NCBI RefSeq assembly: GCF_040712315.1
Contig: NC_134023.1
Span: 14,827,442 to 14,891,441 of the forward strand
Direction: 5' to 3'
Length of the DNA stretch: 64,000 nt
Source of the DNA: Castanea sativa
Lineage: Eukaryota; Streptophyta; Magnoliopsida; Fagales; Fagaceae
The position numbers and the translations under genes are program-made. This document shows positions 33,546 to 48,500 of this stretch, in pieces (the first letter of the stretch is position 1; each line of letters begins with the position of its first letter). Under the pieces are notes generated by a model. It was not told the origin of the DNA. It saw only the letters and a list, made by a program, of their open reading frames with translations, and made no database searches.

Positions 33546-36500
33546 GTATCTCTCCCTTCTAAGATAAAAAATACTCAAAACGTTTTCAGTGTAAAGTAGG
33601 CGCCTTACATATTTATATTAGGTAAATTGCAAGTTAGAACTTTAGAGTTTGGAGATATTTGGATTTTATATTCTGAAATTTCAAAATTTGGAATTTATCT
33701 CCTGAAGTTTGGAGGTGTTTGTATTTTACATTCTAACATTTTAGAATTTGGGTTTTACCCCCTAATGTTTGGAAGTATTTGAATTTTACACTCCAAATTC
33801 TAAAATTTTAAAGTGTAAAATTCAAATCCTCCCAAATTTTAGGAAATAAAATCCAAGCATCCTTAAAATTTATGGAATAAAATCCAAATTCTAAAATGTT
33901 AGGTTTAAAATCCAAACACCTTTAAACTTTAATGAGTAAAATTTAAATTCTAAAATTTTAAAGAATAAAATACAAATAATCCTAAACTTTAAGGGTGTAA
34001 TTTGCAATTTACTTTTTATATTATTAAGAATGTTACACAAAAAACTTAAACTTGCAAGTTGCAACATCACATCATCACATGCAACTACTATAGTTAGAAC
34101 ACCTAGGGAAACCAGAGGCCTAAACAACCAAAACTATACTAATTATAGAGTAGTTCAATCTGCTGTTTTATGGTCCGTTTGAATTGAGAAAGAGGGAGAG
34201 AGAATAGAATAGTGAATAGAATAGTGTAGAGTGAAATTGACTCAAAATTAGCTTATTCTTAGTCAACTCTACTCTATTTTCTTCCACTCCCCTCCATTCC
34301 CTCTCAATCCAAACAGGCCCTAAGTGAGTTTTTTTTTTTTTGACCCATTCTTATATGAATCCCAAGAAACTAAGAAACCCTTAGTCATATACATTTTTAT
34401 ATTTCCGGTAGTAAATTTATTTAAATGATAGGATATAACGTAGACATTTAATTAATAAAACATTATATTTTCATTGTAAAATGGTCCCTCTCTCCTTTAA
34501 AAATTATTGAAATCAATTTATTTATTCTCTCTTTATCAACCATTCTCTTTCTCCATACCTTTCTCTATCTTTTTTTATTTTTTATTTTTTATTTCTGGTT
34601 TGACATTTTGTTTTATTTATTTCTAATCCTAAAGAGCAGAAAGATTGTATATATTGAGAGTGAAATTTCATGAAAAGAAAAAGTCCCATAAATAAAGGAA
34701 GAAATTTTAACTCCTCCCATTTGGGGAATCTCCTCTAATTTATTACGTAACGATTTATAAAACCATCCAAATGAATTACATAATATGGTTCATTAAATCA
34801 TTTAAACAAATCACATGACTCTATGGAACAAGGCTTGATTACAAACTTAAATAGGTCATAAATTTCAACTCACAATAAAAAAATGATGTGTATCACTCTC
34901 ATGTGTACATAACAAAATTAGAATAATCAACTTCAAACTTGAAAGAAAAAAAAGAGTTTAGGGAGATTGTAACGGTATAAATTGTATTTTTGTCTTTTAC
35001 TCTTTTTTATTTTTTAATATTTTTTTATGGCTGTTCTAGACTCTGCTACGGGTATATTTTTGTTTTGGTGGCTGGCAGTGAGTTTGAGCTTCCTCTAATC
35101 CATTTTCAATTTCTTCCTCTGAGCCATTACAAGATAAATTTATTATGTTTTGTTCTTTCTTTTTAAATATTTTAAAAATTCCAAGTTAAAATTTGTGAAA
35201 AAAAGGCCGTAAAGTCTTTTGCTGCTAAATTATATGAAAAAATAATTTCAAATGTTATATACAAGGTGAAGCTAAGAAACGGTTAAAATGGATAGCAAGA
35301 AAGGCTAAGATGTAATATAGCATATACCATTAGGTTATTTTAGGTATCTTCCATAAGTTTGTAGCATCTTCCCAAAGCTAGTTTCATGTATGCTAGAACT
35401 TGGAAGTGAATGACAGAATTTTTGTTTTTTTCAGTACCTGAGAAAGAAAATTTTGAGGCTTGGAACTGTCGGATGAGAAAATATTTGATGACTCAAGATC
35501 TTTGGGACATTGTTGATACAACCACCGAACCTCCTAAGCCAAATGACAAAATTGCTCTTAATACCTGGAGCAAGAAGAATGCCATAGCTTTATATTTGAT
35601 CTGGGAATCATCCAAAGCGTTTTCTTCGATTGGGAATTGTAGTACGGCCAAAACGGCTTGGGATAGATTAGCGAAATTATTGCCCAGTCCAAAAGGAAGT
35701 ACTATGTCTTTCGTCTCTCAACAAAATTCATTTGTGCAGTATCTATCCTTTCAAAATGATCTCCGTCTTGGTAATTGGGACGCTGTTAACCAGTTCATTA
35801 CCTCCCATCCGGAGGCAATGAGTGCAAAAATTTCAACTCAGGAAAGTACAGCTCTACACATTGCTATTGTTGCTGGACAGCTGAATATTGTGAAGAAGTT
35901 GGTGAACATAGTGCCAGAAGAGAGCTTAAAAATAACAGATAACGACCGTATTACGGTTCTTGGTTGTGCAGCTATTGTTGGAGACCTCGAGATGGCGGAA
36001 TGCATAATTGCAAAGAGCCGGGTTTTACTTGGAATTGAAAATGGAATGGAAAAATTAATTCCTGTGGTAGCGGCTATTGCGTATAACTCCAATAGAATAG
36101 AGATGGTTCGCTATCTCTTTTCTGAAACTCATCCGGATGAACTGAGGCCAGAAAAGGGACACAATGGTGCTACATTTATTACACGATGCATTTATGCCAA
36201 ATCTTTTGGTACGAACTTTAACTAGATTTTACAGTACATTTGTTATTATATCTACGCTTTAGAATCTTCCCCACAATTCCCTTTCAATTAAATGCTTCTG
36301 TTTGCGGCTCAATAGATATGGCTCTGGAGTTGCTTGAACGTTACCCTACATTGGCTACTGCTCTAGATGTCAAAAAGGAGTCCCCTGTGTTTGCATTAGC
36401 TTGCATGACTTCTGCATTTCCAAGTGGATATCGGCACATATTTTGGAAACAATGGATCTACAACAGTGAGTTTCACTCTCTTTACTCACACTATCGATTA

Positions 36501-39500
36501 ATTTATTTTTTTATTTTTCACACCTGTTGAATAGAGTTAATTAATAATAGAGTGATTCTAGGAAAATAACAATTACAACTACAACTATCTTATGTACCAA
36601 AGTGTGATTAGTTACCTATCACGTTTAGGGATGGCAATTTTGCTCCGCCCCATTTGATCCGCCCTTTCTCCCTTTACCCCATGTGGGTTTTCTCTGTCCT
36701 GCGAAGGTGGTGGGGCGAGATTTTAGCCTTGTACCACAGGGCAAAGCAAGGATGAATTTAGAAGTTTTAGACTTGTCCTACTCCACCTCACATTGATGAA
36801 GGTTAAATTGTAAATTTTTTATACCCTAAAACTCTACTATTTAAAAAAATATATCATCAGCTTATTTTATTTTACCCAACAAGGCTTTCTGCCTCTTTCT
36901 TTTCTCTAGCATGGTTGAAAATAAGGTACTAATTTTACCATTTTCTTTTGTCTTTATTGTAAACAAATTTATATACTATTGAATCATTAATTTTGTATCA
37001 TGAGATTATTGTTTTTGTTGTGATATTGTCTTATTAAATACTTTAATAATATTTTATTCAATTTTTGCTAAAAATTAGTTTGATTTAATGGGATAAATTT
37101 ATTTGTAATTTCAAGTATATTTTTATTAACGAAACAAGTTTTATTAAAAATAATTGTAATAGTTGTTGGCAAATTAACAAGAAGTAGAGTTTTACGGGGT
37201 GGGATGAGGCTTTGCGGGGCTCTAAGGGGCGGGAATAGGGCAAGAATATTTTCCACGTCATGTGGGCCAGGGCAAGGACAGGGTAAGACAAAGCCATGCA
37301 GGATGGGGGCAAAGATCCTATCCTTGGAACCCGCCTCGCTCCATTGCCATCCCTAATCATGTTCACATGAACCCATCATTTTATCTCACACTCACAGTTT
37401 ATCACATTAGAGTTATGACAAAGTTGTATCATATAAGGTGTTGGTACTAGACATGAAGGAAACCAGGATTTCAAATTTTCCTGGCCAAAGTATAAATAAA
37501 AGTTAATCAGAAATTCCACCTCTCATTTGGCTGTGTAGTTTAGTTTTGAGAATATTTATGGCTGGATTTTCAATTATTACAGTCGACTTTCTTATAACTT
37601 ACAAATCATATAAATTAATGTTATATATTATTTTGTTATAATGTCTAATATTCTTCTATCTAAAAAATTAATTTGTGTTGCCAAATATAAAATTAAAAAA
37701 GAAAAAAGAAAAAGAAAAAGAGAGAGCTCAACACAAAAAAAAGTTTGAAACTCCTCAACGTAGGCTCTTAGCCTCGTTGCATAATATTTTATAACTAGCT
37801 CGCTGCTAACATATACAACGAACAAAAAACATTCAACAACACATATTTAATTAATAATTATTAATAAATAAAAAATAGAGAATATATAGAGATTAAATTA
37901 CCTAACTTAATTTAAATTTGTTCAGAGAAGAAAACCTACTTCAATCAATATTTTTTGAGAAATTTTTGGGAGAACAACAAAAATCTCACAACACAACAAT
38001 TTTGTTAGAGTTATAGTGAGTTCAAGTGTAATTTTATTTTATTTTGATTTATGGTAGACTAACAACTACCTTGTTGGGAAAATATTCTAAAATTTTGTAG
38101 TGCCAGTGGAACAAGTCATATTTTTTTTAGTGGTGGACAGTTTTGTAAACAAGTGAATCAATTTTAATTAGTTGAAACTAACTTATTTTAATATTATTTG
38201 TAATCTCTCTCACACACATATTTAAAAAGCTTATATGACAAAATTAGAAAACATCAAAAGAAAGTCAAAAGCTTTCGTTTATCATGAGTCTCTATCCCTT
38301 GGAATATATAGGAAAATGTGAATATATATATATATATTAATTATAAAATTAGAATATGATGTATATATTCTTCAAGTTTATTGAACATAATTTAATTAGA
38401 ATTTGTTTAATTTTGGGCTTCTTTATAGGCAAAGAGCAGAGTTCTTATAAGTTTAAACTTTAAACTAAAATATTCTAAGTTACTAAACAATTTTTGATAG
38501 GAATAGTTTAGTAACTAATTGTAACTTTGAAATGTGAATAAAAATATATATTTAGAAAAAACCTGAAACATGTGAGTTTTGAATACTTTATGCGAAACAA
38601 AGTCAACAGAAAAGTCAAAAATTTCATTTATATTTTTATATACATAAGGTAATGAAACATTAATTCTTGTAACATTTTTCCAAACTAAACCCTTCCAAAA
38701 AAAAAAAAAAAAATCGTTTCTTTGAAGGAATTAGACAGTTGCATGACAACATCCAACCTAAAGCATATAATCATTTGAATTAATAAAAAAATAAACGTAA
38801 ACATGCTTAAGGTTATTTATAAAAACGACTACATGTTTTAGCAACAGAGGGAAAGGCATGGCCTCCTCTAGAATTTTCAAATTCTTGCTTAGGTTACATT
38901 TTGCACATTGTAATAAACGTAATAAACATTATAGTGGAATAACTATTTCTAAGGAATCTCTACCTAATTAATACCACTGCATATTCTTAGTGCGATGGTC
39001 ATTTTACAAATACAAGTGCTTATGGGGTGTTAGGGGCAAAGGCCGGGGTTCAAGTCTCCAAGAGGGGGCTTCACACACATATACACTTAGATTAAGTTAG
39101 AGTAGAATTTCTATCTTGTATAAAAAAAAAAAAAAAAATCTCTACCTAATTAAATTGCATGATCGTATAAATATGTAATATAACAGAAAAAAAAAATTAC
39201 AAACTCTTAATGTATTTATTTCAATTGAAAATATGTATTAACTTATGATTTAAAAAAAAAAAAAAAAACAAATCAAGCTTTATTTCTACTCCTATATCAT
39301 TATTTTATTCAAGCACGTGAATTTACCATTTATAATAATTTAATGTTTAGGGGAGCAACTTGCTTATTCTTGATATTTAATATAGAGCAATCAAGAATGA
39401 AAAACTTGTATACTCTATCAAATAATATTTTTTTATATTTTTTTATACTTTTTTATGTATTTCTTATTTGAGATTTATTGGCAATTTTGCTGCAAGGTAT

Positions 39501-42500
39501 GTGCATTCCACCGGCTGATTCCACCAATGAAATTCCTATAAGCAACCAAAAGCTAGAAAAGGGAAAATGTGGACTGTTGTTAAGAATAGGTATGTTTATG
39601 TCTGAAACTCTGTTTTCTTATAATTTTTATTTTTTGTCGCAATGAAAATCATATTTTGGCAACTTTACTTTTTCTCACATGATGAATAATAATAATAGGA
39701 ATGGCATTGTTTGGCAATAGGATAAAAAATAACGATGAAAGAATAAATCCAAAAGAAAAGGAATAATCTTCGATGTTTTTTTTAAAAAAAAGGTTGTGTT
39801 GCAAACTTGTGCAAAAGGAAAGAGTTGTAACTAATCTTTTGTGATATTGAATATCACATGACAAATGTCTTGTTCAAAATTAATGTAATATTCTTATTTA
39901 ATTTAAAATTTTCTTTAAATAAAGACTTTAATTATTAAAGATTGAAAAGTGAAATTAGAAAACGGAGTTGAAAGTAAAATTTTCCTAAACAAAAATGGAA
40001 AAGCTCAATCTTTATCATGGTGAGAAGCAAGGGGGAGAAAGCCAAAACTAGAAAAATGGCATATAATTGCAAGTTGATGAGAAACTTCAAACCTACAGCT
40101 GAGTTAGTGGTGTTGGAATTTCTGGACCAATTTTTCTAACCATCAAGTGTTACAACACCTTCATTTTTTGTTCAACTTTAATAAATGTATGCACTCTATT
40201 TTAGTAGTCCTACTTATTCTAAATTTATTAGATTTAAAAAGAATTGGATCCATGTCTAGCTTCATTAATAAATACTATATTGTGCACAAAAGCATACATT
40301 ATGAGACTTCATCATGAATTGATCTTGAAAGCACAATAGTGTAAAACACTATAACTTGTTTAGACCCCTAATTTTAAACTAACGGCTAAATTTCTTTTAC
40401 TCTACTTATCTAAGCGCAGAATAAGAGTAAATAAAACGCAATAAACAAAAACTACGCTCTGATGCATAATCAAATACAATAAACAATAAATGTAAAGCAC
40501 AAAGAGTAAAGGAAGAGAGATGCAAACACAAGCACTCTCTCTAATCTTCCTACTTATTTTCTTTCCTTATTCCCTATTCCTGCTTCTGTGGCCAATTGAA
40601 TTGCTAAACTTCAATGAGACTTTCTTTGGGGTGGTCTAGGAGATGAGCCCAAATTTCATCTGGTTGATTGGTCTTCGGTGTGTACTTCGCTCTCTTCAGG
40701 TGGGTTGGGGATTAGGAACCTGAGAACTTTCAATGTAGCCTTATTAGGGAAGTGGTTATGGAGATTTGGGCAAGAAAGGGATGCTCTATGGCATCAAGTG
40801 ATTGAGGTGAAGTATGGTTGTGATTGGGGTGGATGGTGTTCTAGCTCTTTCTCTGGTCAATATGGAGCCAGTTTGTGGAAAAATATTAGACAGGGGTGAC
40901 ACTCTTTATCTCATTTTATTATGTATGATATTGGAGATGGATCAAAAGTGCAGTTTTGGCTAGATCATTGGTGTGGAACTTCTTCTCTCGCAGACTGCTA
41001 TCCTGAATTATATAGGATTTGCCATAGAAAAGAGGCATATGTGGCAGATCTAATGAGGTACACCAATAGAGTCCTACATTGGGAGTTTCAGTTTTGTAGA
41101 GAGGTGCATAATCGTGAATTGGAAGTTTTCAGGAGCTTCATCAATTCTATTTATAGCACTCCCATAAGGGGGATTGGGGAGGACAAGAGTTGTTGGCTGC
41201 CTTATAAGAGTAAGGGGTTCATGGTTAGTGCTTATTACCATCTTCTAATTGGCCATAGTGAGCAGTTTTACCCTTGGAAAAGCATTTGGAAGTAGAAGAT
41301 CCCCTCTAGAGTGGCTTTCCTTGTTTAGACCACAGTTTTGGAGAAATGTCTGACTATTGACAATTTAAGGAAAAGAAAGGTTTGCATTCTGGATTGGTGT
41401 TATATGTGCAAGTGCAATTGTGAAAGTGTTGACCATCTTTTCCTTCATTGCCCGGTTGCCATGGAGTTGTGGGTTATGGTTTTCAGTTTATTTGGAGTTT
41501 GCTAGGTTATGCCAAGGTCTGTTGTCGGGCTATTGGCTTGCTAGCAAGGTCGTTTTGGTCGCCATCGTAATGGAGATATATGGAAGGCCGTTTTTCATTG
41601 TTTGTTTTGGTGTATTTGGAAGGAGAGAAATAGTAGGTGTTTTGAAGACATCAAGAGTTCCATGCCTGATCTCTAACTTCTTTTTTTCCGAACCTTACTT
41701 GACTGGTTCTCAGTGTGGAGAAGCCATCCTTTTTCTTCTATTTTGGATTTCCTTGACTTTTGTAATGTCGTCTTTGATTTGTTCCCCCTTGTATACTCCC
41801 TGTGTACTTGGGTGACTCTTTCTTTTTAATATCAATGAATCTTTATTACTTATAAAAAGAAAAAGAAAAAGATAACACCAAGATGTGATTTTGAAGAGAA
41901 AACCCAAGTAGTTGGCAAAAAACCTCTTTGCGGCCCTTCAAGCCAAAATGATACACTAGTAAATAAAGTTAGAGTACAAAGATATCAAAAAGACCTATTA
42001 GGTTTTAGATCCCTGTAAATTAGATTGTTTAACCTAATTAATTAACCAAGTGAATACATAGGTTTATTATTCAAATCTAGGTTAAAAAAATAAAGTCATA
42101 TCATGTAAAGTAGCGGAAAATATAAAGAATACAAAGAACTGATGATCCAGAAAAACCAAACTGGTAAAAAACTTGGGGAGAATTCAACCCAACTATCCTC
42201 AAGGTAAAAAGAAAATCCACTAGAAAGAATTGAAGTTTACAATAAGTTTGTGTTCATGATTTGCTAATTGTTCTAAACTTTTTGAACCTAACAAGACCCT
42301 CTAAGCCTAATCTACCTAATGTATTTGAACCTTCTGAGTTTTAGCTCCCAATTAACTTCACCGAGTCATATCTTCACTAGTTATCCAGATCCCGCAATTA
42401 GCTCCAAATTGCATCCTCCAAATGGGAAGATGTTAGGCACCCAACCCTACCCTACCCGTGGGTCGGCTTCCACTCATTGTGTTTAAAGTCTTAATTTTAT

Positions 42501-45500
42501 TAAAGGCAGGTTTAATACGTTATTCTAAATCACACACACTCTAGCATACATCTAAGGCATATAACATGACATCAATCATCCCAAGCCTAGCATTCATCTA
42601 TCTTAACATTGAACAAGCATATCCAAGGGCAGAAACATCATATGGTAGAATCAAACAAGCATGTTATGACATCCAAACATCAAAGGCATAGCATTCAATC
42701 CAAGCATATTGATGTTATTTAATCAAAACAAACTTATATTCAAACCAATGCATGTTCATGTGAATACATGACTTACCTCACTTACCTCACTATATCACAA
42801 CACCTATGCATCAATGCATGATCATATTCAAATGCATGTTCATGGTATTCAAGCAATCTAAAAACCCTACTAAACATGAATGGCATAAAACAAAGCAAAG
42901 CAAAATAAAACAGGGTAAACAGATATATACAAATATGAAAACTAGGTTAAACAGGGGCTAAACATGTAGATAAAATAAAGGAAAAAACAAACTAAATGTG
43001 AATTAGGGTTTCTGGGCAAGAGTATGTGTGCGTATACATAGGGCATGCATACGCATACTACGAGTATACGTACGCATGCAAGCAGCATTCGCACATATAA
43101 ACATCCTAAAAACCCTAACCTAGAAACTACAAAATAGAGAAACTTAAAAATAAAGATTTTAACAACCTAACATGCTCAGAATGAAAACACAAAGGAAACC
43201 TAAACTTAAACAAACATATTAGAGCATTAAAACACATAAACAAGCCAAGGAATTATAAAAAAGCTAAAAAAAAGTGAAAAGCCAAAGATAGAACTGTTAC
43301 CTAAACACAAGAATTCTCAAGAGCTTGAATTCTTAGTCAATCTAGTCACAACCATTTCAAAAACAAGTGAGTAAACTTAGAACTCAAAGATCAGGACCAG
43401 AAAAGGTCCCAATCAAGTAAAATTTGACTTGAAGACGTTTTGTGGAAATTCTCTCTTTAATTCACTATTTTCTAGTGAATCTTATGTGTTTTACACCAAA
43501 ATTCGTTTGCTTTGAAAATGTACCATAAATGGTTTTATATAGTAAAAAAATAGGAGTTGGCTTCCAGATGATGTAAGATTCACTTCAAATTTAGTTTAAA
43601 TGTAGAAAACTTGCTTTACACTTTACACAGTTTCTAGAACCCTAGCATGCACATGCATGCACGTGTATGCATACACATGAATGAAGTATGCGCACGCAAA
43701 GCTTGTGCATGTGTGGGCATACGCATGTATGCGTACGCATACCTTAGAATTTTTGTGGCATTTGTTTTCCAAAAATATTTTATTTAATTCAAAAATAAGT
43801 TATATTTTCCATAAATACTTTTCTTAAGCCAATTTTCATCTGATCAAGCCCTAAACCAACCTTGGGCTTTAGAATTCTAACATTATTTGGAAACTGGGGC
43901 TCAAGTCGTAAATGTTACAAAATGTGGTGTTTACATATACAATTAAATTTAACACGAATTAATTAAAACCAACAAAATATAGTTAAAAATCACAACTTTA
44001 CAGATCTAATAAACTCAATTGTATAACTAACGCAAAGAGGTATAGATTTAATGTTTACTGTTGTTCAAATAAAATTGTTATAGCTAGGAAACTCATTTGT
44101 GATACCTTAACATGTTTTCGCTCTAGTTATAGGTTTTTCATATAGAGGTTTAATAAGAAATTATATAATTCGATTAGACGTTCAGGTAAGAAAATATCTA
44201 GCGATTTTTCAATATTGAGGTTTTTATAGGTTAACGGGCTGTTTTAGCTTAATTAAAACCATATGAAGATTTTGGAATTCTCTATATTTCTCTATTAGAC
44301 GCTTAGGTAAGAAAATGTCTTTCATGATTCTTCAATATTGAGGTTTGGTGTTGTAGCCAATGTTCAGCCACCCTCTTCTAAAGGTGTGACTTATAAACTA
44401 AACTTCTACAAAATTTGTACAATTTTAAAATTTTCTTTGTTTTTGTATATAACTATAAAATTTTCTTTCTCCACGTACAAAGTTTTTTGTTAACATTAAT
44501 GGTCTGTTTGGATAGAGGACGGGAAAAAGAGAATAGAGTAGAGTAGAATTAACACAAAATTAGCCTAGTCTACTTTATTCCCCTCCATTCTCCTCCTTCC
44601 ATAAGCCCTAAAGGTTACTGTTAGGTTTTTTAGACCCCAGTAAAACTAGATTCTTTAACCTAATTAATTAACCAAATGAATACTTAGGTTTATTATTCAG
44701 ATCTAGGTTAAAACAAAACAATTATATCATGCAAAGCAACGGAAAATAAAGAACACAATGATATAACCACCCAGGAAAACCAAACTGGTAAAAAACCTGG
44801 AGAGGATTTAACCTAACTATTTTCAAGGTAAAAAACAAATCCACTAGAAATAATTGAAGTTTGTACAATAGAACTTAGACCACTAACATCTTATTGCTAC
44901 CTTGAGTAGAAAACTTACTATCATGACCACATTATAGCTCTGAGTCTACAGACTATTTCTTTCCTTGACTTTTGCAATACAAGCACCCACACTTGTAACA
45001 AAAAAACACAAACTCTCTTGTTTGTAACTCCAAGACCACCCTTGAAGGTTTAGATCATTAGCATCTGTGATGACTAGAAAAGGCAGCAACTTCTATAACA
45101 CTGGATTTTGAAATTTTTCAAGGAATAACACCGGTAGAAGGCATAAGAGAGCTTTTTTGGTATAAAACCTTAGATACAAAAGAGACATACTCTTCTCTCT
45201 CTGAAGAGCCTTATAAAAATGTGCTTAGGGTTTCCTTTATATAATAGTAGTGTTTTACTTGAAACCCAATACGTTTAAGTAGAGTTTTGGCTGAAATAAA
45301 ATTCTACAGATACATGTTTCGATTGATCGAGCCTGTTCTTCGATTGATTGAACTAGGAAATTTCTGAATTCTTCTTTCTGTAGCTTACTTGTTCATGAAT
45401 CTTGACTTGAATTACCTTGAGCATTATCTAACAATACATATAGACTCTATCTAGACAAGTTTATGTTCACGATTTGTCAATTTGTTCTAAACTTTTAGAA

Positions 45501-48500
45501 CCTAATGCCCATGTCCCATGACTTGTCCTGATTTTATCCTAGTCAATGTGTAATTTAATTTAGTTGTCCTTGATTTTTGAAAAACCCTATTGTTTCTTTC
45601 TTCAATTGCATTACTTGGTTCCAATTTCTTTTAAGACTTCCATTAAAAAAGATTATCAAAATAATTAACTCTTTCATCTTTCTTTAATCCCATCTTCGTT
45701 ACTAATCTGTTTTAATTTTTCATCTTTAATGTTGTCATGCTCCCAGCCCAAACGTTTGAGCCAGTCACATGAGATCACTGCCGCACACATGAAAATAAAC
45801 TTAACACAAAGTGGCTCGAAATCACTCCCTGAATTACCAAGCCAATAATGTCTAACTTGAAATTCACATCAAACACAATAATGTCTTCACTCTAGGAAAT
45901 AAATTCACTTGAGATATTCACTTACTCTGGAGATTGATGATGTTCAACTTTTTCTTTTAAGTTGATTTTCTCTAATTTATTATTTTATTTTTCCTTATCT
46001 AGCTAATTGTTTTAATGATTGACTCAGGATTCAGAGAAATACATAAATTGGTGTCGCTGCACGAACAATCCAATAAGCTTCTACGTTGCATGTGCAACCA
46101 GTTACGAGGTTTAAGTATTCAACAACTAACCGATGGTGGTGTTTTAACTGCCATCATCAGAGCTTCAAAGAAAGGGGTTGTTGAGTTTGTTACTGCTATT
46201 CTGAGAGCAAATCCAGAACTTGTGTGGTGCATCGAAATTTCCACACGTAGAAACCTATTTATGTGCGCTGTTCTACACCGTCAGAATAAAGTATTTTGCC
46301 TCATACATGGTTTTCGTGTAAAGAGCTCAGCATTAGTTCAAGTAGATATTCATGGCAATAACATATTACACATGGCAGCGATATTAGAACCTTCCGCTAG
46401 GCCTAATAACACTCCAGGCGCAGCTTTTCTTATGCAAAGAGAAGTACAATGGTTTAAGGTAATATCTCTCACTTGATATTATTAGGATTTAGGAATACTT
46501 TCAGTGCCTCAAGAAAAAAAAAAGAAAAGAAAAGAAATAGTTTCACTTTATTATCTTATCTCATCGTCTTATGATTAATTGTCTAAGTTTGGAAAATTCA
46601 ACTTCTAAAAGAAAATTGAGATACTTACATCTGATAATTTTAAAAGAGGAAAACAGTAATTTTATATACAAATTATTAAAATGTAGAACAAGAAATGATT
46701 TTATTAAAGAACCTACAAGGTAGTTCAACTAATCGTCTATATATTGGGGTCTAGACACCATATGATTTGTGAGGTCTTCGAAAAAAAACTCTTAGAAAAA
46801 TATCAAAACCACCTTAAAAGGATTACTATATTGAAGGAAAAGGCCTATGGATAGTACTCCCACATAAGCACGCAAGTTTGATTAAGAAAAAATTTTAGAC
46901 CATAGAAAGTTCTCCAAAAATTAATTAATATGAACAAAGAAACCCCAAAAGAAAAATAGAAAACTGCAAACAAAAGAGAAAACACCAAAAGTTTTCGTGG
47001 TTAGGCCTTTATGTGTGAAAAAAGAAAAAAAAAATCTACTAATGAAATATAGGGATACAAAAGATGGTGTATTAGTACTCTCACAAAACCAAAACCACAA
47101 TAAACCCAAAGAACACTCTTACAAATACCAAAGAGTAGAAATGTAAACTTAAAATACTATATGTTATTAAGCATTCAACATGCACTTTAACTTTAGGATC
47201 TAGAACTATCATGGATTTCACACTTGTATAAAACACAATAAAATAGTCATGACACTTACCTAGATCCATTGATGCAATTCTCTTGAGATCCAGTGATTAA
47301 TAATAATTCTCTGTAGGATTGGTTTTTCTCTCTTCACCCATGATATTGCGGATCCATATCAATTATGTGACATAGTTCCTTCCATGTACCACAACACTAG
47401 CAACCTATCTAACATAGTCTATAAAGGAGACATGGATATAAAATGTCTACAATAATGTCTCATTTTCAAAGACTATTCCTATTATCATTCATTCATTATC
47501 ATACATGTATATACATAACATATAACAGGATTAATTAGAAACACATTAATGATATCTCCAAGTATCAAATAACATAAATGACAAACAATTCATCACATTA
47601 ATATAACACCAATCATGTGTTATGTTCAAGACCCATTCTATTGACATGTTCCTTAAATGTCTTTGGAGGTAACCCTTTGTCACTGGGTCTACAATCATAA
47701 GTTGTGTATTTATGTGCTCTATTGATACTAGTTGTTTATGAACCTCTTCCTTAACAGCAAAATATTTCAATTCCATGTGTTTTAAACCATTAGAATACTT
47801 GTCATTCTTAGAGAAAAACACAGTTACAGAGTTATCACAATAAATTCTCAGTAGCCTAGAAATAGAGTAAATAACCCCAAGTCTTGAGATAAAATTCCGC
47901 AATCACAATCCATGAATTGTGGCCTCAAAGAACACCACAAATTCAATTTTCTTAATGGATGTACGTAGCAGTGATAGTTTGTTTCGAACTTTTCCATGAT
48001 ATTGCTCCTCTAGCCAACATAAGCAAATAACCAAAATTCAATTTTCTACTTTCAATGCATCTAGTAAAATTTGAATTTGAGTAGCCAATCACCTATAAAT
48101 TATCAGATCTCCTAAATGTGAGCATATAGTCATTCGTGCCTTGCAAGTACCTCATCACTTTCTTTGCAGCTTTCCAATGATCCATTCCGAGATGGCTTTG
48201 GTATCTGCCAAACATAGCAATTGCAAAATTGATGTATGGCCTAGTGCAAGTTTGTGAATACATTAAACTTACTACTACACAAGTATAAGGAATTTTGTTC
48301 ATTTGTTTACATTCCAAATCATTTTGTGGGCATTGCATAAGGCTGAATTTGCCCCTTTCTGACTAGGAGCAACTCCAGCAGAATATTTCTTTATATTGAA
48401 TCTCTCTAGAATTCTTTCAATATATGCTTTCTGAGACAGCCTTAACAATCCATGTGATCTATCTCAGAATATTCCAATTCCTATCAAATAAGTTGCCTCA

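Larger units (their letters stand above)
33546..35434 (+). other. Intron 1 of the plus-strand gene
   Basis: Contains a foldback element (33619-34012) and a small TIR MITE (34171-34320). From 34320 to 35434 it is AT-rich with no recognisable gene or element. Confidence 0.8.
40325..42430 (+). mobile_element. LTR family A, copy 1, interrupted twice
   Basis: Starts TGAAAGCACAATAGTGTAAAACACTATAACTTGTTTAGACC, like 50,588 and 55,937. It is broken by a LINE (about 40,531-41,870) and by a 298-bp family-B LTR piece (41,996-42,293), then resumes with AAGACCCTCTAAGCCTAATC and is cut at about 42,430 by the next element. Confidence 0.75.
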
